Positions 16,421 to 24,615 of a stretch of 30,192 nt of DNA are shown in pieces. The notes beneath the pieces are model-generated. The model was not told the DNA's origin, did not search any database, and was given only the letters and a program-made list of their open reading frames with translations. Source of the stretch: JAIBJN01 sp963825255 (GTDB lineage Bacteria; Actinomycetota; Thermoleophilia; Gaiellales; Gaiellaceae); assembly GCA_963825255.1 (NCBI GenBank), contig CAWGSF010000005.1, positions 1 to 30,192 of the forward strand, given 5' to 3'. The position numbers and the translations under genes are program-made. The number at the start of each line of letters is the position of its first letter. Within the stretch, counting starts at the first letter, position 1.

Positions 16421-17583
16421 ATGACCGCGCAGGCCGCCGCGGAGAAGCCCTCCCTGTGCCGCCGTTCAACGAGCCGTCGCGGGCGGAGACGGATCGTCAA
16501 GGTCGCCGTGTGGCTCGCGGGAATCGCGGTCGTGCTCATCGTTGCTCGACCTCGCCGGCGTCGACGTCACCGGCTGGCTCCAGGACCTCTGGAAGCAGAT
16601 CAGGGCCGTCCCGCCGGGCTACATGATCGCGGCGCTCGTCTTCCAGACCGGCCAGACCGTCTTCGCGGCGTCTCGTACTACGGGATCCTCGGCGCCGCCT
16701 ACCCGGGCGAGGTGACGCTCGCGGCCGATCGTCACGGCGTACGCCGTCGGCGTGGCCGATGAACAGCTTCCTGCCGGCCAACATCGGCACGTTCGTGACG
16801 CTGCTGATGTTCGTCGCGATCATCCCGTCGCTGCACGTTCGGCGGCGCGGTCGCCGCCTACCTCGTCCAGAAGATCTTCTTCACGATCGTCGGGACCGCG
16901 GTCTACCTGTACCTCTTCCTCTCCGTCCCGGGCGCGTTCGACATCAGCTTCGGCAAGGATGCACGACGCACCCGCGTTCTTCTTCGGGATCGTCGTCGGC
17001 GGCGTCTTCCTGATCGTCGTCGTCGTCCGCATCTTCTGGCGCCAGGTGAAGAAGCTCTGGGCGCAGGCGAAGAAGGGCGGCGCGATCCTCGCGCAGCCGA
17101 AGAACTACTTCACGCGGGTCGTCTGGCCCGAGGCTCTCAGCTACGCTCTGCAAGATGGCGGTGATCGCGATCTTCCTCGCCGCCTTCGCGATCCCGGTGA
17201 CGTTCGACTCGATCATGTGGGTGATCGGCTCCGGCTCGCTCGCGAACGTCGCCTCGTTCACGCCCGGCGCGGTCGGCGTCACGCAGGCGACGAACGCGCT
17301 CGCGCTCAAGACCTGCTGCAACGTCCCGAACAACACGGCGGTCGCCTACTCGACCGCGCAGCAGCTCGTCACGACCGCCTGGAACGTCGCCTTCGCGTCG
17401 ATCCTCGTCGTCTGGGTCTTCGGCTGGACGGGCGGGAAGCAGCTCGTCGGCGGCGCGTACACCGACGCCAAGGTGAAGGTCGCCGAGCAGAAGGAGGAGC
17501 GCGCGGCAAGCGCGAGGAGAAGCAGGCGGAGGTCAAGAATCCAGGGCGAGCAGGCTCGGCCGGCTTCGCTCTCACCGTTCTGA
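16421..17583 (+). CDS. Flippase-like membrane protein (many frame breaks)
   Basis: Integral membrane protein related to the lysylphosphatidylglycerol-synthase transmembrane domain (UPF0104-like), which acts in lipid flipping. Piecing frames together gives a charged N-terminus, a helix KVAVWLAGIAVVLIV, then GWLQDLWKQIRAVPPGYMIA, VGVAMNSFLPANIGTFVTLL (the conserved NSFLPANIG motif), a second set of helices, and SFTPGAVGVTQATNALALK, equivalent to the PGGVG motif of the family. It ends in a charged KREEKQAE tail. About ten breaks are seen (near 16464, 16494, 16541, 16670, 16728, 16757, 16840, 16960, 17151, 17506). The C-terminal end is uncertain: TGA at 17583 or TAG at 17614 are both reachable by one more repair. 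It follows the AI-2E gene by ten bases. Confidence 0.65.
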
Positions 17584-17625
17584 CACGGACGAAGCCGGGC
17601 GCGAGACCGAGTAGGCTCCCAGGCC

Positions 17626-19640
17626 GTGGAACCCCGCACGGGCTTCGCAGAGGCTCCCTCCTGGCACCCGGAGCGGCCGCGCATCCGGCCGGTCCGCCTC
17701 GTCCTCTCGTGGCTCGTCTCGGCGCTCGCGCTCTCGTCGCCGCCGCGATCGTGCCGGGCGCAGAGTCGAGGGCTTCTGGGGCGCGCTGGTCGCGGCCGCC
17801 GTGATCGCGGTGCTGAACGCGTTCCTGCCGCCGCTCATCGCAGCCCTGCGGCTGCCGTTGACGCTCGCGCTCGGGTTCCTGCTCGTCCTGTTCCTCGACG
17901 CCCTCATGCTCCTGCTCGCCGACTCGATCACCGACGGCGCGATCCAGCGTCGACTCGTTCGGGTGGGCGCTGCTCGCGGCGCTCGTCGCCGCCGCGGTCA
18001 CGCGTCGTGCTCGAGGTCGTGCTCGGGACGAACGACGACGACACGTACACGCTGCGGGTGATCCAGCGGATCGCGCGCCGATCGGGCGAGCGGGTCGAGA
18101 CCGACGTGCCGGGGATCATCTTCCTCGAGATCGACGGCCTCGGCGCTGCCCGGTCCTGCAGCGCGCGATGCGCGACGGCAACGCGCCGACCATGGCCCGC
18201 TGGCTCGCCGAGGACACGCACAGGCTCGCCGAGTGGGAGACCGACCTCTCCTCGCAGACCGGGGCGAGCCAGGCCGGCATCCTGCTCGGCTCGAACGAGG
18301 ACATCCCCGCCTTCCGCTGGGTCGAGAAGGAGACCGGCACGCTGATGACGTGCTCGGCGCCGCGCCGACTGCGCCGAGATCGAGCGCCGCCACGCGACCG
18401 GGATCGGCCTGCTCGCGAACGGCGGCGCGAGCCGCGGCAACCTGCTCTCCGGCGAGGCCGACCACGTGATCCTGACGGTGAGCCGGATCGAGGCCGAGAA
18501 GAAGGCGAACCCCGGCTACCGGGCCTTCTTCGCCAACGGCTTCAACGTCACGCGCGTGCTCGTCCTCTTCGTCTGGGAGGTCGTCCTCGAGTGGCCGCGT
18601 CCGCCCGCGCGCGCCGGCGCGACGTGCGGCCGCGCGGCCACCGCGGCGGGATCTACCCGTTCATGCGCGCCGCGATGTGCGTCGTCGTCCGCGACCTGAT
18701 CGTCTACGGCGTGCTCACGGACATGATGAAGGGCCGGCCCGCGGTGTACGCGACGTTCTCGAGCTACGACGAGGTCGCGCACCACTCCGGGCTCGAGCGG
18801 GCGGACACGCTCGAGGCGCTGCGCAAGCTCGACCAGCAGTTCGGCCGCATCGACCGCGCCCGCCGCTACGCGCCGCGCCCGTACGAGATCGTCGTCCTCT
18901 CCGACCACGGCCAGACGCAGGGCGCGACGTTCAAGCAGCGCAACGGCTACGGGCTCGACGACCTCGTCGAGCGCTCGCTCGACGAGCGGGCAGCGTCGAC
19001 CGAGATCGCGGGCGGCGACGAGCAGGACGTCGATGGTCGGCCACGCGCTCGGCGAGGCGACCGGCCGCACGGCGAGCAAGAAGAAGCGACCAAGAACGAC
19101 GTCTCCGACCGCGAGGTCGTCGTGCTCGGCTCGGGCAACCTCGGCCTCGTCTACCTGATGGAGGAGCGGCGCCGGCTGACGCTCGAGGAGATCGACGAGC
19201 GCCACCCGACCTGATCCCCGCGCTCCGCGACGCATCCGCACGTCGGCTGGCTGCTCGTCCGCTCGCCGAGCACGGCGCCGGTCGTGCTCGGCGCGAAGCG
19301 GCAGCGCACTACCTCGCCGACGGCCGCGTCGAGGGCGAGGATCCCGCTCGCGCCGTTCTCGCCGACCGCGCCGCAGCACCTCCTGCGCACGGACGGCTTC
19401 GCCCACGTCGCCGACATCATGGTCGGCAGCTTCTACGACCCCGAGCTCGACGAGGGCTGCGCGTTCGAGGAGCTGATCTCCTTCCACGGCGGCATCGGCG
19501 GCCCGCAGACGCGGCCGTTCATCCTCCACCCGGTCGAGCTGCCGGTGCCCGACGAGCCGATCGTCGGCGCGGCCGCGGTGCACGAGCTCCTCGCCGGCTG
19601 GCGCGCGCAGCTCCAGGGCGAGAGCCGCTCGGCGGCCTGA
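17626..19640 (+). CDS. Holin-like membrane domain fused to alkaline-phosphatase-fold phosphodiesterase (many frame breaks)
   Basis: In the repaired frame this is one protein of about 684 residues starting at GTG. The first 130 residues hold four helices (RLVLSWLVSALAL; LVAAAIVPG; FWGALVAAAVIAVLNAFLPPL; LALGFLLVLFLDALMLLLAD), the mycobacterial four-helix phage holin layout. A large catalytic domain follows: VPGIIFLEIDGL supplies the metal aspartate, NAPTMARWL the nucleophile threonine, and ATFSSYDEVAHHSG and VVLSDHGQTQG the metal-binding DEVAHH and SDHG motifs of nucleotide pyrophosphatase/phosphodiesterases. The domain likely faces outward and cleaves phosphodiesters of lipids or wall polymers. 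At least 13 breaks lie between 17735 and 19345, each of net +1 or -1. I consider it a real gene under sequence errors. Confidence 0.75.
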
Positions 19641-19678
19641 GGGGGCGCACGGGCGGCAGGGGTGCGATACTCGCGCCC

Positions 19679-19789
19679 ATGTCGATCGAGACCTTCTGGG
19701 TGATCGTCGTCTACGCCTTCGTCCTCGGCGTGGGCGGCCTGGTCGGGTTGCTCTTCCTCTACTGGCTCGCCCGCGCGCGCGAGGACTAG
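19679..19789 (+). CDS. Single-helix membrane peptide, 36 aa
   Basis: ATG-initiated short ORF reading MSIETFWVIVVYAFVLGVGG and then LVGLLFLYWLARARED. It is one long hydrophobic helix with a GxxGG turn and a charged tail, the form of a single-pass membrane peptide. The ribosome site is weak. It lies 38 bases after the phosphodiesterase and 19 before the ureohydrolase. Its coding status rests on composition and on filling the gap; no family is recognised. Confidence 0.5.
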   Translation: MSIETFWVIVVYAFVLGVGGLVGLLFLYWLARARED

Positions 19790-19808
19790 CGGCCCGACCC
19801 GCGCGGCA

Positions 19809-20782
19809 GTGACGATCTACGAGCCCTGGGACGCCCTCGAGGCGCCGCGGTTCACCGGCCCTCGCACCTACGCTCGGCTCCCGTACGTGCAGGACCTCGC
19901 CGACGTCGAGTGCGCCGTCTTCGGGATGCCCTGGGACGGCGGCGCGTCGTTCCGCTCCGGTGCCCGTTTCGGGCCCGAGGCGATCCGCTCGGCCTCGGGG
20001 ATGATCCGCACGTACAACCCGGTCCAGCGGGTGCAGGTCTTCGGCGCGCTGTCGACGGTCGACTACGGCGACGCGCCCACCGCGCCCGGCTACATCGAGG
20101 AGACGCTCGAGCGGATCGAGGCGTTCGTGCGCCCGATCGCGGAGGCGGGCGTCGTCCCGATCGGGATGGGCGGCGACCACTCGGTCACGCTCGCCGAGCT
20201 GCGGGCCCTCGCCGGCGTCCACGGGCCGCTCGGGCTGTCCACCTCGACTCGCACACGGACCTGCTGGGATCTCTACAACGGGCTCCCGCTACGGCCACGG
20301 GACGATGTTCCGGCGGGCGATCGAGGAGGGGCTGATCGACCCGGCGCGCGTGATCCAGGCGGGGATCCGCGGGCCGCTGTACGGCGAGGCCGACGAGGAG
20401 ATCCCGGCCGAGCTCGGCGTCGAGACGATCCCGTGGATCGAGCTCGCCGCGCTCGGCCCGCAGGCGTTCGCGGAGCGCGTGCGCGCCCGGGTCGGCGACG
20501 GCCCGGCGTTCCTCACGTTCGACGTCGACTTCGTCGACCCCGCGTTCTGCCCGGGCACCGGCACGCCGGAGGTCGGCGGGCCGACGAGCTTCCAGGCGCT
20601 CGAGTACCTGCGCGCGCTGCGCGGGCTGCCGTTCGTCGGCTTCGACGTCGTCGAGGTGGCCCCGCAGTACGACGGGCCCGGCCAGGTCACCGCGCTCTTC
20701 GCCGCCAACGCGATCTTCGAGATGCTCTCGATGGTCGCGGCCCGCAAGCGTTCCCGCGACGGAGACATCCGCCGCCACGTGA
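19809..20782 (+). CDS. speB: Agmatinase-type ureohydrolase (frame breaks)
   Basis: Manganese enzyme of the arginase/agmatinase family that removes urea from a guanidino substrate. PIGMGGDHSVTLAEL carries the first metal histidine. In the repaired frame VHLDSHTDL provides the two metal aspartates and the DxHxD motif variant, YGHGTMFRRAIEEGLIDP is typical of agmatinase, and FLTFDVDFVDPAFCPG gives the last metal aspartates. Breaks near 20236, 20264 and 20289 are repaired by adding GCGC, GC and GC, the last giving RYGHGT. A fourth near 20750 (AAGCG|TTCCC) brings the stop to TGA at 20780-20782, overlapping the next gene as GTGA, and gives 327 residues. Without it the gene reads through into the MBL protein. 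Agmatine is the likely substrate but not proven. Confidence 0.82.
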
Positions 20783-21690
20783 CCGCTTCCGCCGCAACGA
20801 CGCAGGCCCGGCTCGACTGGTTCACGACCCGCGAGGTCGTCGACGGCGTCTGGCTGCTCGCCGAGCCCGGCCACGTCTGCACATGGCTGGTGGCGGGGAC
20901 CGACCGGGCCGTCCTCCTCGACACGGGGATGGGGTTCCTGCCGATCCGCCCGCTCGCCGAGAGTCTCACGACGCGGCCGGTGAGCGTGGTCAACACGCAC
21001 TACCACTTCGACCACGTCGGCGGAAACCACGAGTTCGACGACATCGTCATCCACGAGATCGGCGCGCCGCTGATCGCCGAGCAGATCCCGCGCAGGAGGC
21101 TCGAGGCCTACCTCGACTTCTGCACCCGGCGCCTGGAGGTCCTCGACCGCTTCGTCGCGCTCGACGCGGAGTACTTCGGCGTCCTGAACGCGGACAGCCT
21201 CCCCAGGCCGTTCCCGGCCGACTTCGACCCCTCGGCCTGGACGATCCCGGCCAGCCGGGCGGCGGCGACGCTGGCCGAGGGCGATCGCATCGACCTCGGC
21301 GGCCGCGTCCTGACGGTGCTGCACACGCCCGGGCACAGCCCCGACAGCATCTGCCTGCTCGAGGAGCGCGAGGGGCTGCTGTTCGGCGCCGACACGATCA
21401 ACGCCGGCGCGATCTACGCGCAGTTCGACGACTCGGACCTCGACGCCCTCGTCGCGTCGACCCGGCGGCTCGCCGACCTGGCGGACGGGATCCGGCTGAT
21501 CACCACGCACCACTGTGAGCACGTCATCGCCGAGGTCGGCCTCCTCGAGGAGATCGCCGACGGCCTGGTCAGCGTCCAGGCGGGAGAGCCGGAGCTCGTC
21601 CCCGCGCGGGACATCGTCGGCAACCAGGTCCTCGAAGCCTGCTTCCCGCACTTCTCGGTCGCGCTGCCCGATCCCGGCGCTGCCGCGTGA
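20779..21690 (+). CDS. MBL-fold metallohydrolase
   Basis: Zinc-dependent metallo-beta-lactamase-fold hydrolase, 303 residues from the GTG at 20779. VVNTHYHFDHVGGNHEF is the HxHxDH motif at about residue 73, LHTPGHSPDSICLLEE supplies the next histidine, LFGADTINAG the bridging aspartate and ITTHHCEHV the final histidine. The region from 20305 to 21690 is one open frame, so as read the protein is fused to the ureohydrolase. I prefer two genes sharing GTGA, because agmatinases normally end at an RKR tail as seen here and the stop reappears with one small repair. The substrate is unknown. It is probably translationally coupled to the ureohydrolase. Confidence 0.82.
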   Translation: MTASAATTQARLDWFTTREVVDGVWLLAEPGHVCTWLVAGTDRAVLLDTGMGFLPIRPLAESLTTRPVSVVNTHYHFDHVGGNHEFDDIVIHEIGAPLIAEQIPRRRLEAYLDFCTRRLEVLDRFVALDAEYFGVLNADSLPRPFPADFDPSAWTIPASRAAATLAEGDRIDLGGRVLTVLHTPGHSPDSICLLEEREGLLFGADTINAGAIYAQFDDSDLDALVASTRRLADLADGIRLITTHHCEHVIAEVGLLEEIADGLVSVQAGEPELVPARDIVGNQVLEACFPHFSVALPDPGAAA

Positions 21691-21728
21691 TCGGTGGCGC
21701 CGTGAGGCGGTCGGCGCCGCGCGCCGCG

Positions 21729-22664
21729 TCAGCCGCCCGCCGCTTCGGCCCGTAGCGCGCGGACGTGCGCCATGAGGGCTCCCGCGGGTCGGAGCGTCCG
21801 GAGCATGATCATGGCGGCGGCGAGTCCGATGACGAGGTTCAGCGCGGTGACCGCCGCCTGCATCCCGAGCGAGAAGGAGACGATGGTGGCCGTCGACGCG
21901 GTCGCGTGCAGGAGGTAGGCGAGGAGCACCTGCTGCGTCCCGACGCCCCCGGGCGTGGGCACGACGGTCGAGAGCCCTCCGGCCATGACGACGATGACAG
22001 CCGCGACGACCGTTGCGCGCACGCCGAAGGCCGCGAGGAGGAAGTACGCAGAGCCGATCCGGCACACCCACGCCGAAAGTTGCACCGGGACGACCTGGGT
22101 CAGGTAACGCCGCGGCGAGGAGAGGATGGAGACGCCCGCCTTCGCGTCGGCCCAGGCCGTGCAGATCCGCGGTGCAAGGCGGCGGGCGGCGAGGGCGGCG
22201 GCCGCGGCGAGCGCGGCCGCTCCCGCGCCGGCGAGGACGGTATGGTCGGCGACCAGCCCGGGCGCCGTCGGCAGCGGTGGTAGCCCCGGAAGACTGGGGA
22301 GGAGACCGCACGCGGCGAGGAGGACGATGACGACGCCGCCCACCAGGGTGTCGAACAGCGTGACGACGCCCATCGACGCGGCGATGGTCGGCACCGAGGA
22401 GTCGCGGATACGGGTCCGGGCGAGCCCGATCTTGACGAGGTCGCCGCCCCGCGCCGGAGTGAAGGCGTTGAGCGCCATGCCCGCGGCGTAGGCGCCGGCG
22501 ATCCCCGGTAGGGGCACGCACCGATCCGGATAGGCGGCCGCGAGCACGTTCCGCCAGGCGAGCGAGCGGAAGCCGATGTTCGCGAGGTGGAACACGAGCG
22601 CGACGAGCATGAGTCGCGGATCGACCCGCCCGAGCGTCTCGAGGAGGACATCCGGCGTAGGCAA
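21729..22664 (-). CDS. Flippase-like membrane protein (LPG-synthase TM domain)
   Basis: Second member of the lysylphosphatidylglycerol-synthase transmembrane family in this window, about 311 residues with about eight helices and no frame break. AAGMALNAFTPARGGDLVKI is the conserved N-x-x-x-P-A-R-x-G-D motif and GGLSTVVPTPGGVGTQQVLL the PGGVG motif. Such proteins flip or synthesise modified phospholipids or help lipid-linked glycans across the membrane; the substrate is not known. The frame is open upstream to 22751, but the first plausible start after the GDPD stop is TTG at 22664, four bases past it. It forms a lipid and envelope operon with the GDPD and PAP2 genes. Confidence 0.78.
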   Translation of the reverse strand: MPTPDVLLETLGRVDPRLMLVALVFHLANIGFRSLAWRNVLAAAYPDRCVPLPGIAGAYAAGMALNAFTPARGGDLVKIGLARTRIRDSSVPTIAASMGVVTLFDTLVGGVVIVLLAACGLLPSLPGLPPLPTAPGLVADHTVLAGAGAAALAAAAALAARRLAPRICTAWADAKAGVSILSSPRRYLTQVVPVQLSAWVCRIGSAYFLLAAFGVRATVVAAVIVVMAGGLSTVVPTPGGVGTQQVLLAYLLHATASTATIVSFSLGMQAAVTALNLVIGLAAAMIMLRTLRPAGALMAHVRALRAEAAGG

Positions 22665-22668
22665 GGCG

Positions 22669-23364
22669 TTACGCCGGTCCCGTCCCGAGGAAGGTGCGAC
22701 GGAGGATGTCGGGCCGGTCGCTGATGAGGCCGTCGACGCCATAGCCGACAAGCTCCTGCGCGCGCTCGACCGTGTTCACCGGCCAGGTGAGGATCAGGTC
22801 GGCGAGCTCCCGCAGCTCCCCGACGCGCCCCGAGTCGAGCAGGCCCTCGTGGATCGTGATGCCCTGGAGACGATGTCCGGCCACGCGGCGCCGGAGGCGC
22901 TCGAGCTGTCGCGCGCTCCCGACGGAGTGGACGACGCGGACGCGCTCGAATCCCAGAAACGGCTCGAGAAGCGGCCAGCTTCGCGCGCAGATCGTGACGC
23001 CGGGCCCGGTCGCGGTCCGCGGTCCGAGCGCTTCGAGAAGGCGCTGGGAGAGGCGGCGGTCGCGGCCTTTGAGATCGAGCACGAGCTCCGTCCGCGGCCC
23101 GAGCGCCTCGAAGAGCTCAGAGACGACCAGCCGGCGTGCGAACGGGTTCGCCAGCTTCCAGCGATCCCACAGGAGTGGGATCGGCCCGAGGGTCTTCAGG
23201 TGACGCACCTCCAGCCTGCCGCGGTGGAGGTGCACGTCCGCCTCGATCGCCTGGATTCCCAGCGCCTCCGCGGTCCGCAGGCTGCTCAGCGAGTTCCCCG
23301 ACCGGTGCGCGACCACGAAGGGGTGACCCGGCTTGACGCCCGTTCCTTCCGGTGGGCCGTTCAC
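22669..23364 (-). CDS. Glycerophosphodiester phosphodiesterase
   Basis: GDPD-family enzyme that releases glycerol-3-phosphate from deacylated phospholipids, here with no signal peptide and probably cytoplasmic. PFVVAHRSGNSLSSLRTA carries the catalytic HR of the HRG-type motif, IQAIEADVHLHRGRLEVRH contains the metal-binding Glu-Ala-Asp and the second catalytic His, and YGVDGLISDRPDIL is the typical end. I chose the GTG at 23364, which shares GTGA with the likely PAP2 stop. An ATG at 23400 gives 12 more residues. Length (231 aa) is normal for the short GDPDs. Confidence 0.82.
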   Translation of the reverse strand: MNGPPEGTGVKPGHPFVVAHRSGNSLSSLRTAEALGIQAIEADVHLHRGRLEVRHLKTLGPIPLLWDRWKLANPFARRLVVSELFEALGPRTELVLDLKGRDRRLSQRLLEALGPRTATGPGVTICARSWPLLEPFLGFERVRVVHSVGSARQLERLRRRVAGHRLQGITIHEGLLDSGRVGELRELADLILTWPVNTVERAQELVGYGVDGLISDRPDILRRTFLGTGPA

Positions 23365-24082
23365 CTCTGCCGAGTGTACGTGTGTGGAGGAGGGTCGCAA
23401 CGGCGAGACCGACGAGGACGACCACCGCGCCCAGGACGACGTCGAGGACGTAGTGGTTCGCGGTCGCGACGACCACGAATGCCATCGCCGCGGGCATGGC
23501 CACGGCGAACGCGCGAACGCCGATCCGCCTGGTGCTCTGGAAGAGGACGATCCCGAGGAGGAGGTTCCAGCCGAAGTGGAGGCTCGGCAGCGCCGCGTAC
23601 TGGTTCGTCAACGCAGGGGGCTGGAGCGCACGGTAGCCGTGCGAGTACTCGGTCACCGTGTCGACGATTCCCGGCTCGACGAGTCGCGGCGGCGCGACCG
23701 GAAGGACGGCGAAGAAGACGAATCCGATCAGGCCTGAGATGATCATCGCGTCGCGCAGGAGCCGATACCTGTCTCGCCGGTGGACGTACAGGAGGACGGC
23801 GCTGACGGCGATGACCGGCCAGTGCCCGTAGACGTAGACCCAGTTTGCGAGCGTGATCGAGGCCTGGTGGCCGAGAATCGCCCCTTGGATGGGAAGCTCC
23901 CACGCGATCCCGAGCAGGCGCTCGAACCGCAGCAGCGCATCCGCGTTGGCGAACGCTCGGTCGACCCTCCCTTCGGTGAGCCCGCGCACCAAGAAGTAGA
24001 CGAGGACGGCGAGGGCGACCAGAGCGAGCTCACGGACGAAGGCGACCGCGGGACGACTCAGAGATTGCGGTCGGGATGTCAC
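23361..24082 (-). CDS. PAP2-type phosphatase/inositolphosphotransferase-like protein
   Basis: Integral membrane protein with about six helices. AALPSLHFGWNLLLG and ATANHYVLDVVLGAVVVL are the C2 and C3 motifs of the PAP2/Aur1 group (PSLH and H-x-x-x-D), placing the active site on the outer side of the membrane. The first motif is looser (RRDRYRLLRDA...APPRL). The likely role is lipid phosphate or phospho-head-group exchange. The GTG start is at 24082. As read, the frame runs on to 23117, overlapping the GDPD gene by some 280 bases with a proline/glycine-rich out-of-frame-looking tail. One small repair near 23385 would end it at TGA 23361-23363. I take that shorter form. Confidence 0.75.
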
Positions 24083-24222
24083 GCCGTCAGTCTCGCGCGC
24101 GCTCCTCCTCCAGGCGTCCGGCGCGACTCGGAACGGGTTGCGGCGAACTACGCACGCGGCGCGCTATCAACGCCGTTCCTCACGGGGCTCGGCCACACTC
24201 GGCCCTGTCAACGGCGTCCTTG

Positions 24223-24228
24223 TAGACT
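24223..24228 (+). promoter_or_regulatory. Candidate -10 element (TAGACT)
   Basis: TAGACT lies 36 bases before the GTG at 24265, in the divergent gap between the PAP2 and barrel-protein genes. The same hexamer stands before fabI. It is weak evidence, and no good -35 is seen. Confidence 0.25.
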
Positions 24229-24264
24229 GGCGGCCCCGGAGATTCCAGGTGCGAGGAGGCAGCG

Positions 24265-24558
24265 GTGGCGGTCGTGATCGTTCATCAGGGCGCGGGCCTG
24301 ACGCGGGAGAGCTACGAGGAGGCGGTGCGTAGGGTGACGGGCGGCAAGACACGGTTGGAGTCGCCCGCGGACTGGCCCGCCGAAGGCCTGCTGGTCCACA
24401 CGGCCGGAGAAGCCGAAGGCGGCTTCCGCATCGTCGATGTCTGGGAGTCGGAGGAGGCCGTCCAGCGCTTCGGCGAGACGCTCATGCCGATCATGCAGGA
24501 GCTCGGCATCGAGGCGCCGCTGGAGGTCTACCCGGCGGACACGTTCATCTCGGCCTGA
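24265..24558 (+). CDS. Small dimeric alpha/beta-barrel-like protein
   Basis: Protein of 97 residues with an AGGAGG ribosome site five bases before GTG. The order VVIVHQGAGLTRESYEEAVRR, GLLVHTAGEAEGGFRIVDVW, ESEEAVQRFGETLMPIMQEL, PLEVYPADTFIS follows the beta-alpha-beta-beta-alpha-beta plan of antibiotic-biosynthesis-monooxygenase-like (ABM) proteins, including the typical VWESEEAVQRF segment. It may bind a small hydrophobic ligand or act as a cofactor-free oxygenase; neither is shown. It is cytoplasmic, and no gene next to it fixes a pathway. Confidence 0.72.
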   Translation: MAVVIVHQGAGLTRESYEEAVRRVTGGKTRLESPADWPAEGLLVHTAGEAEGGFRIVDVWESEEAVQRFGETLMPIMQELGIEAPLEVYPADTFISA

Positions 24559-24601
24559 GCGCCAGCGGCGTTCCGCGCTAGGTAGACGCCGCGAGGCTAT
24601 G

Positions 24602-24615
24602 CGAACATCTGTTCG
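24602..24615. promoter_or_regulatory. Likely LexA (SOS) box overlapping a start codon
   Basis: CGAACATCTGTTCG is a perfect five-base-arm inverted repeat CGAAC-N4-GTTCG, matching the GAAC-N4-GTTC operator bound by LexA in Gram-positive bacteria and actinobacteria. The last G is the first base of the GTG start of the following gene, so LexA there would block transcription or initiation. Confidence 0.65.

Noticed and set aside
15195..19640. Decayed gene block (true pseudogenes)
   Set aside because: Catalytic motifs are all intact, there are no premature stops within frames, no missense decay is apparent, and breaks are only short indels of one kind, so sequence error is more likely than decay.
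19767..19785. CG-rich run as a possible Z-DNA or repeat element
   Set aside because: It is simply codons for Ala-Arg-Ala-Arg in a 70% GC genome.
20185..22521. Minus-strand 778-codon frame opposite the ureohydrolase and MBL genes
   Set aside because: It is antisense to two enzymes with complete metal-binding motifs and shows only shadow-type composition.
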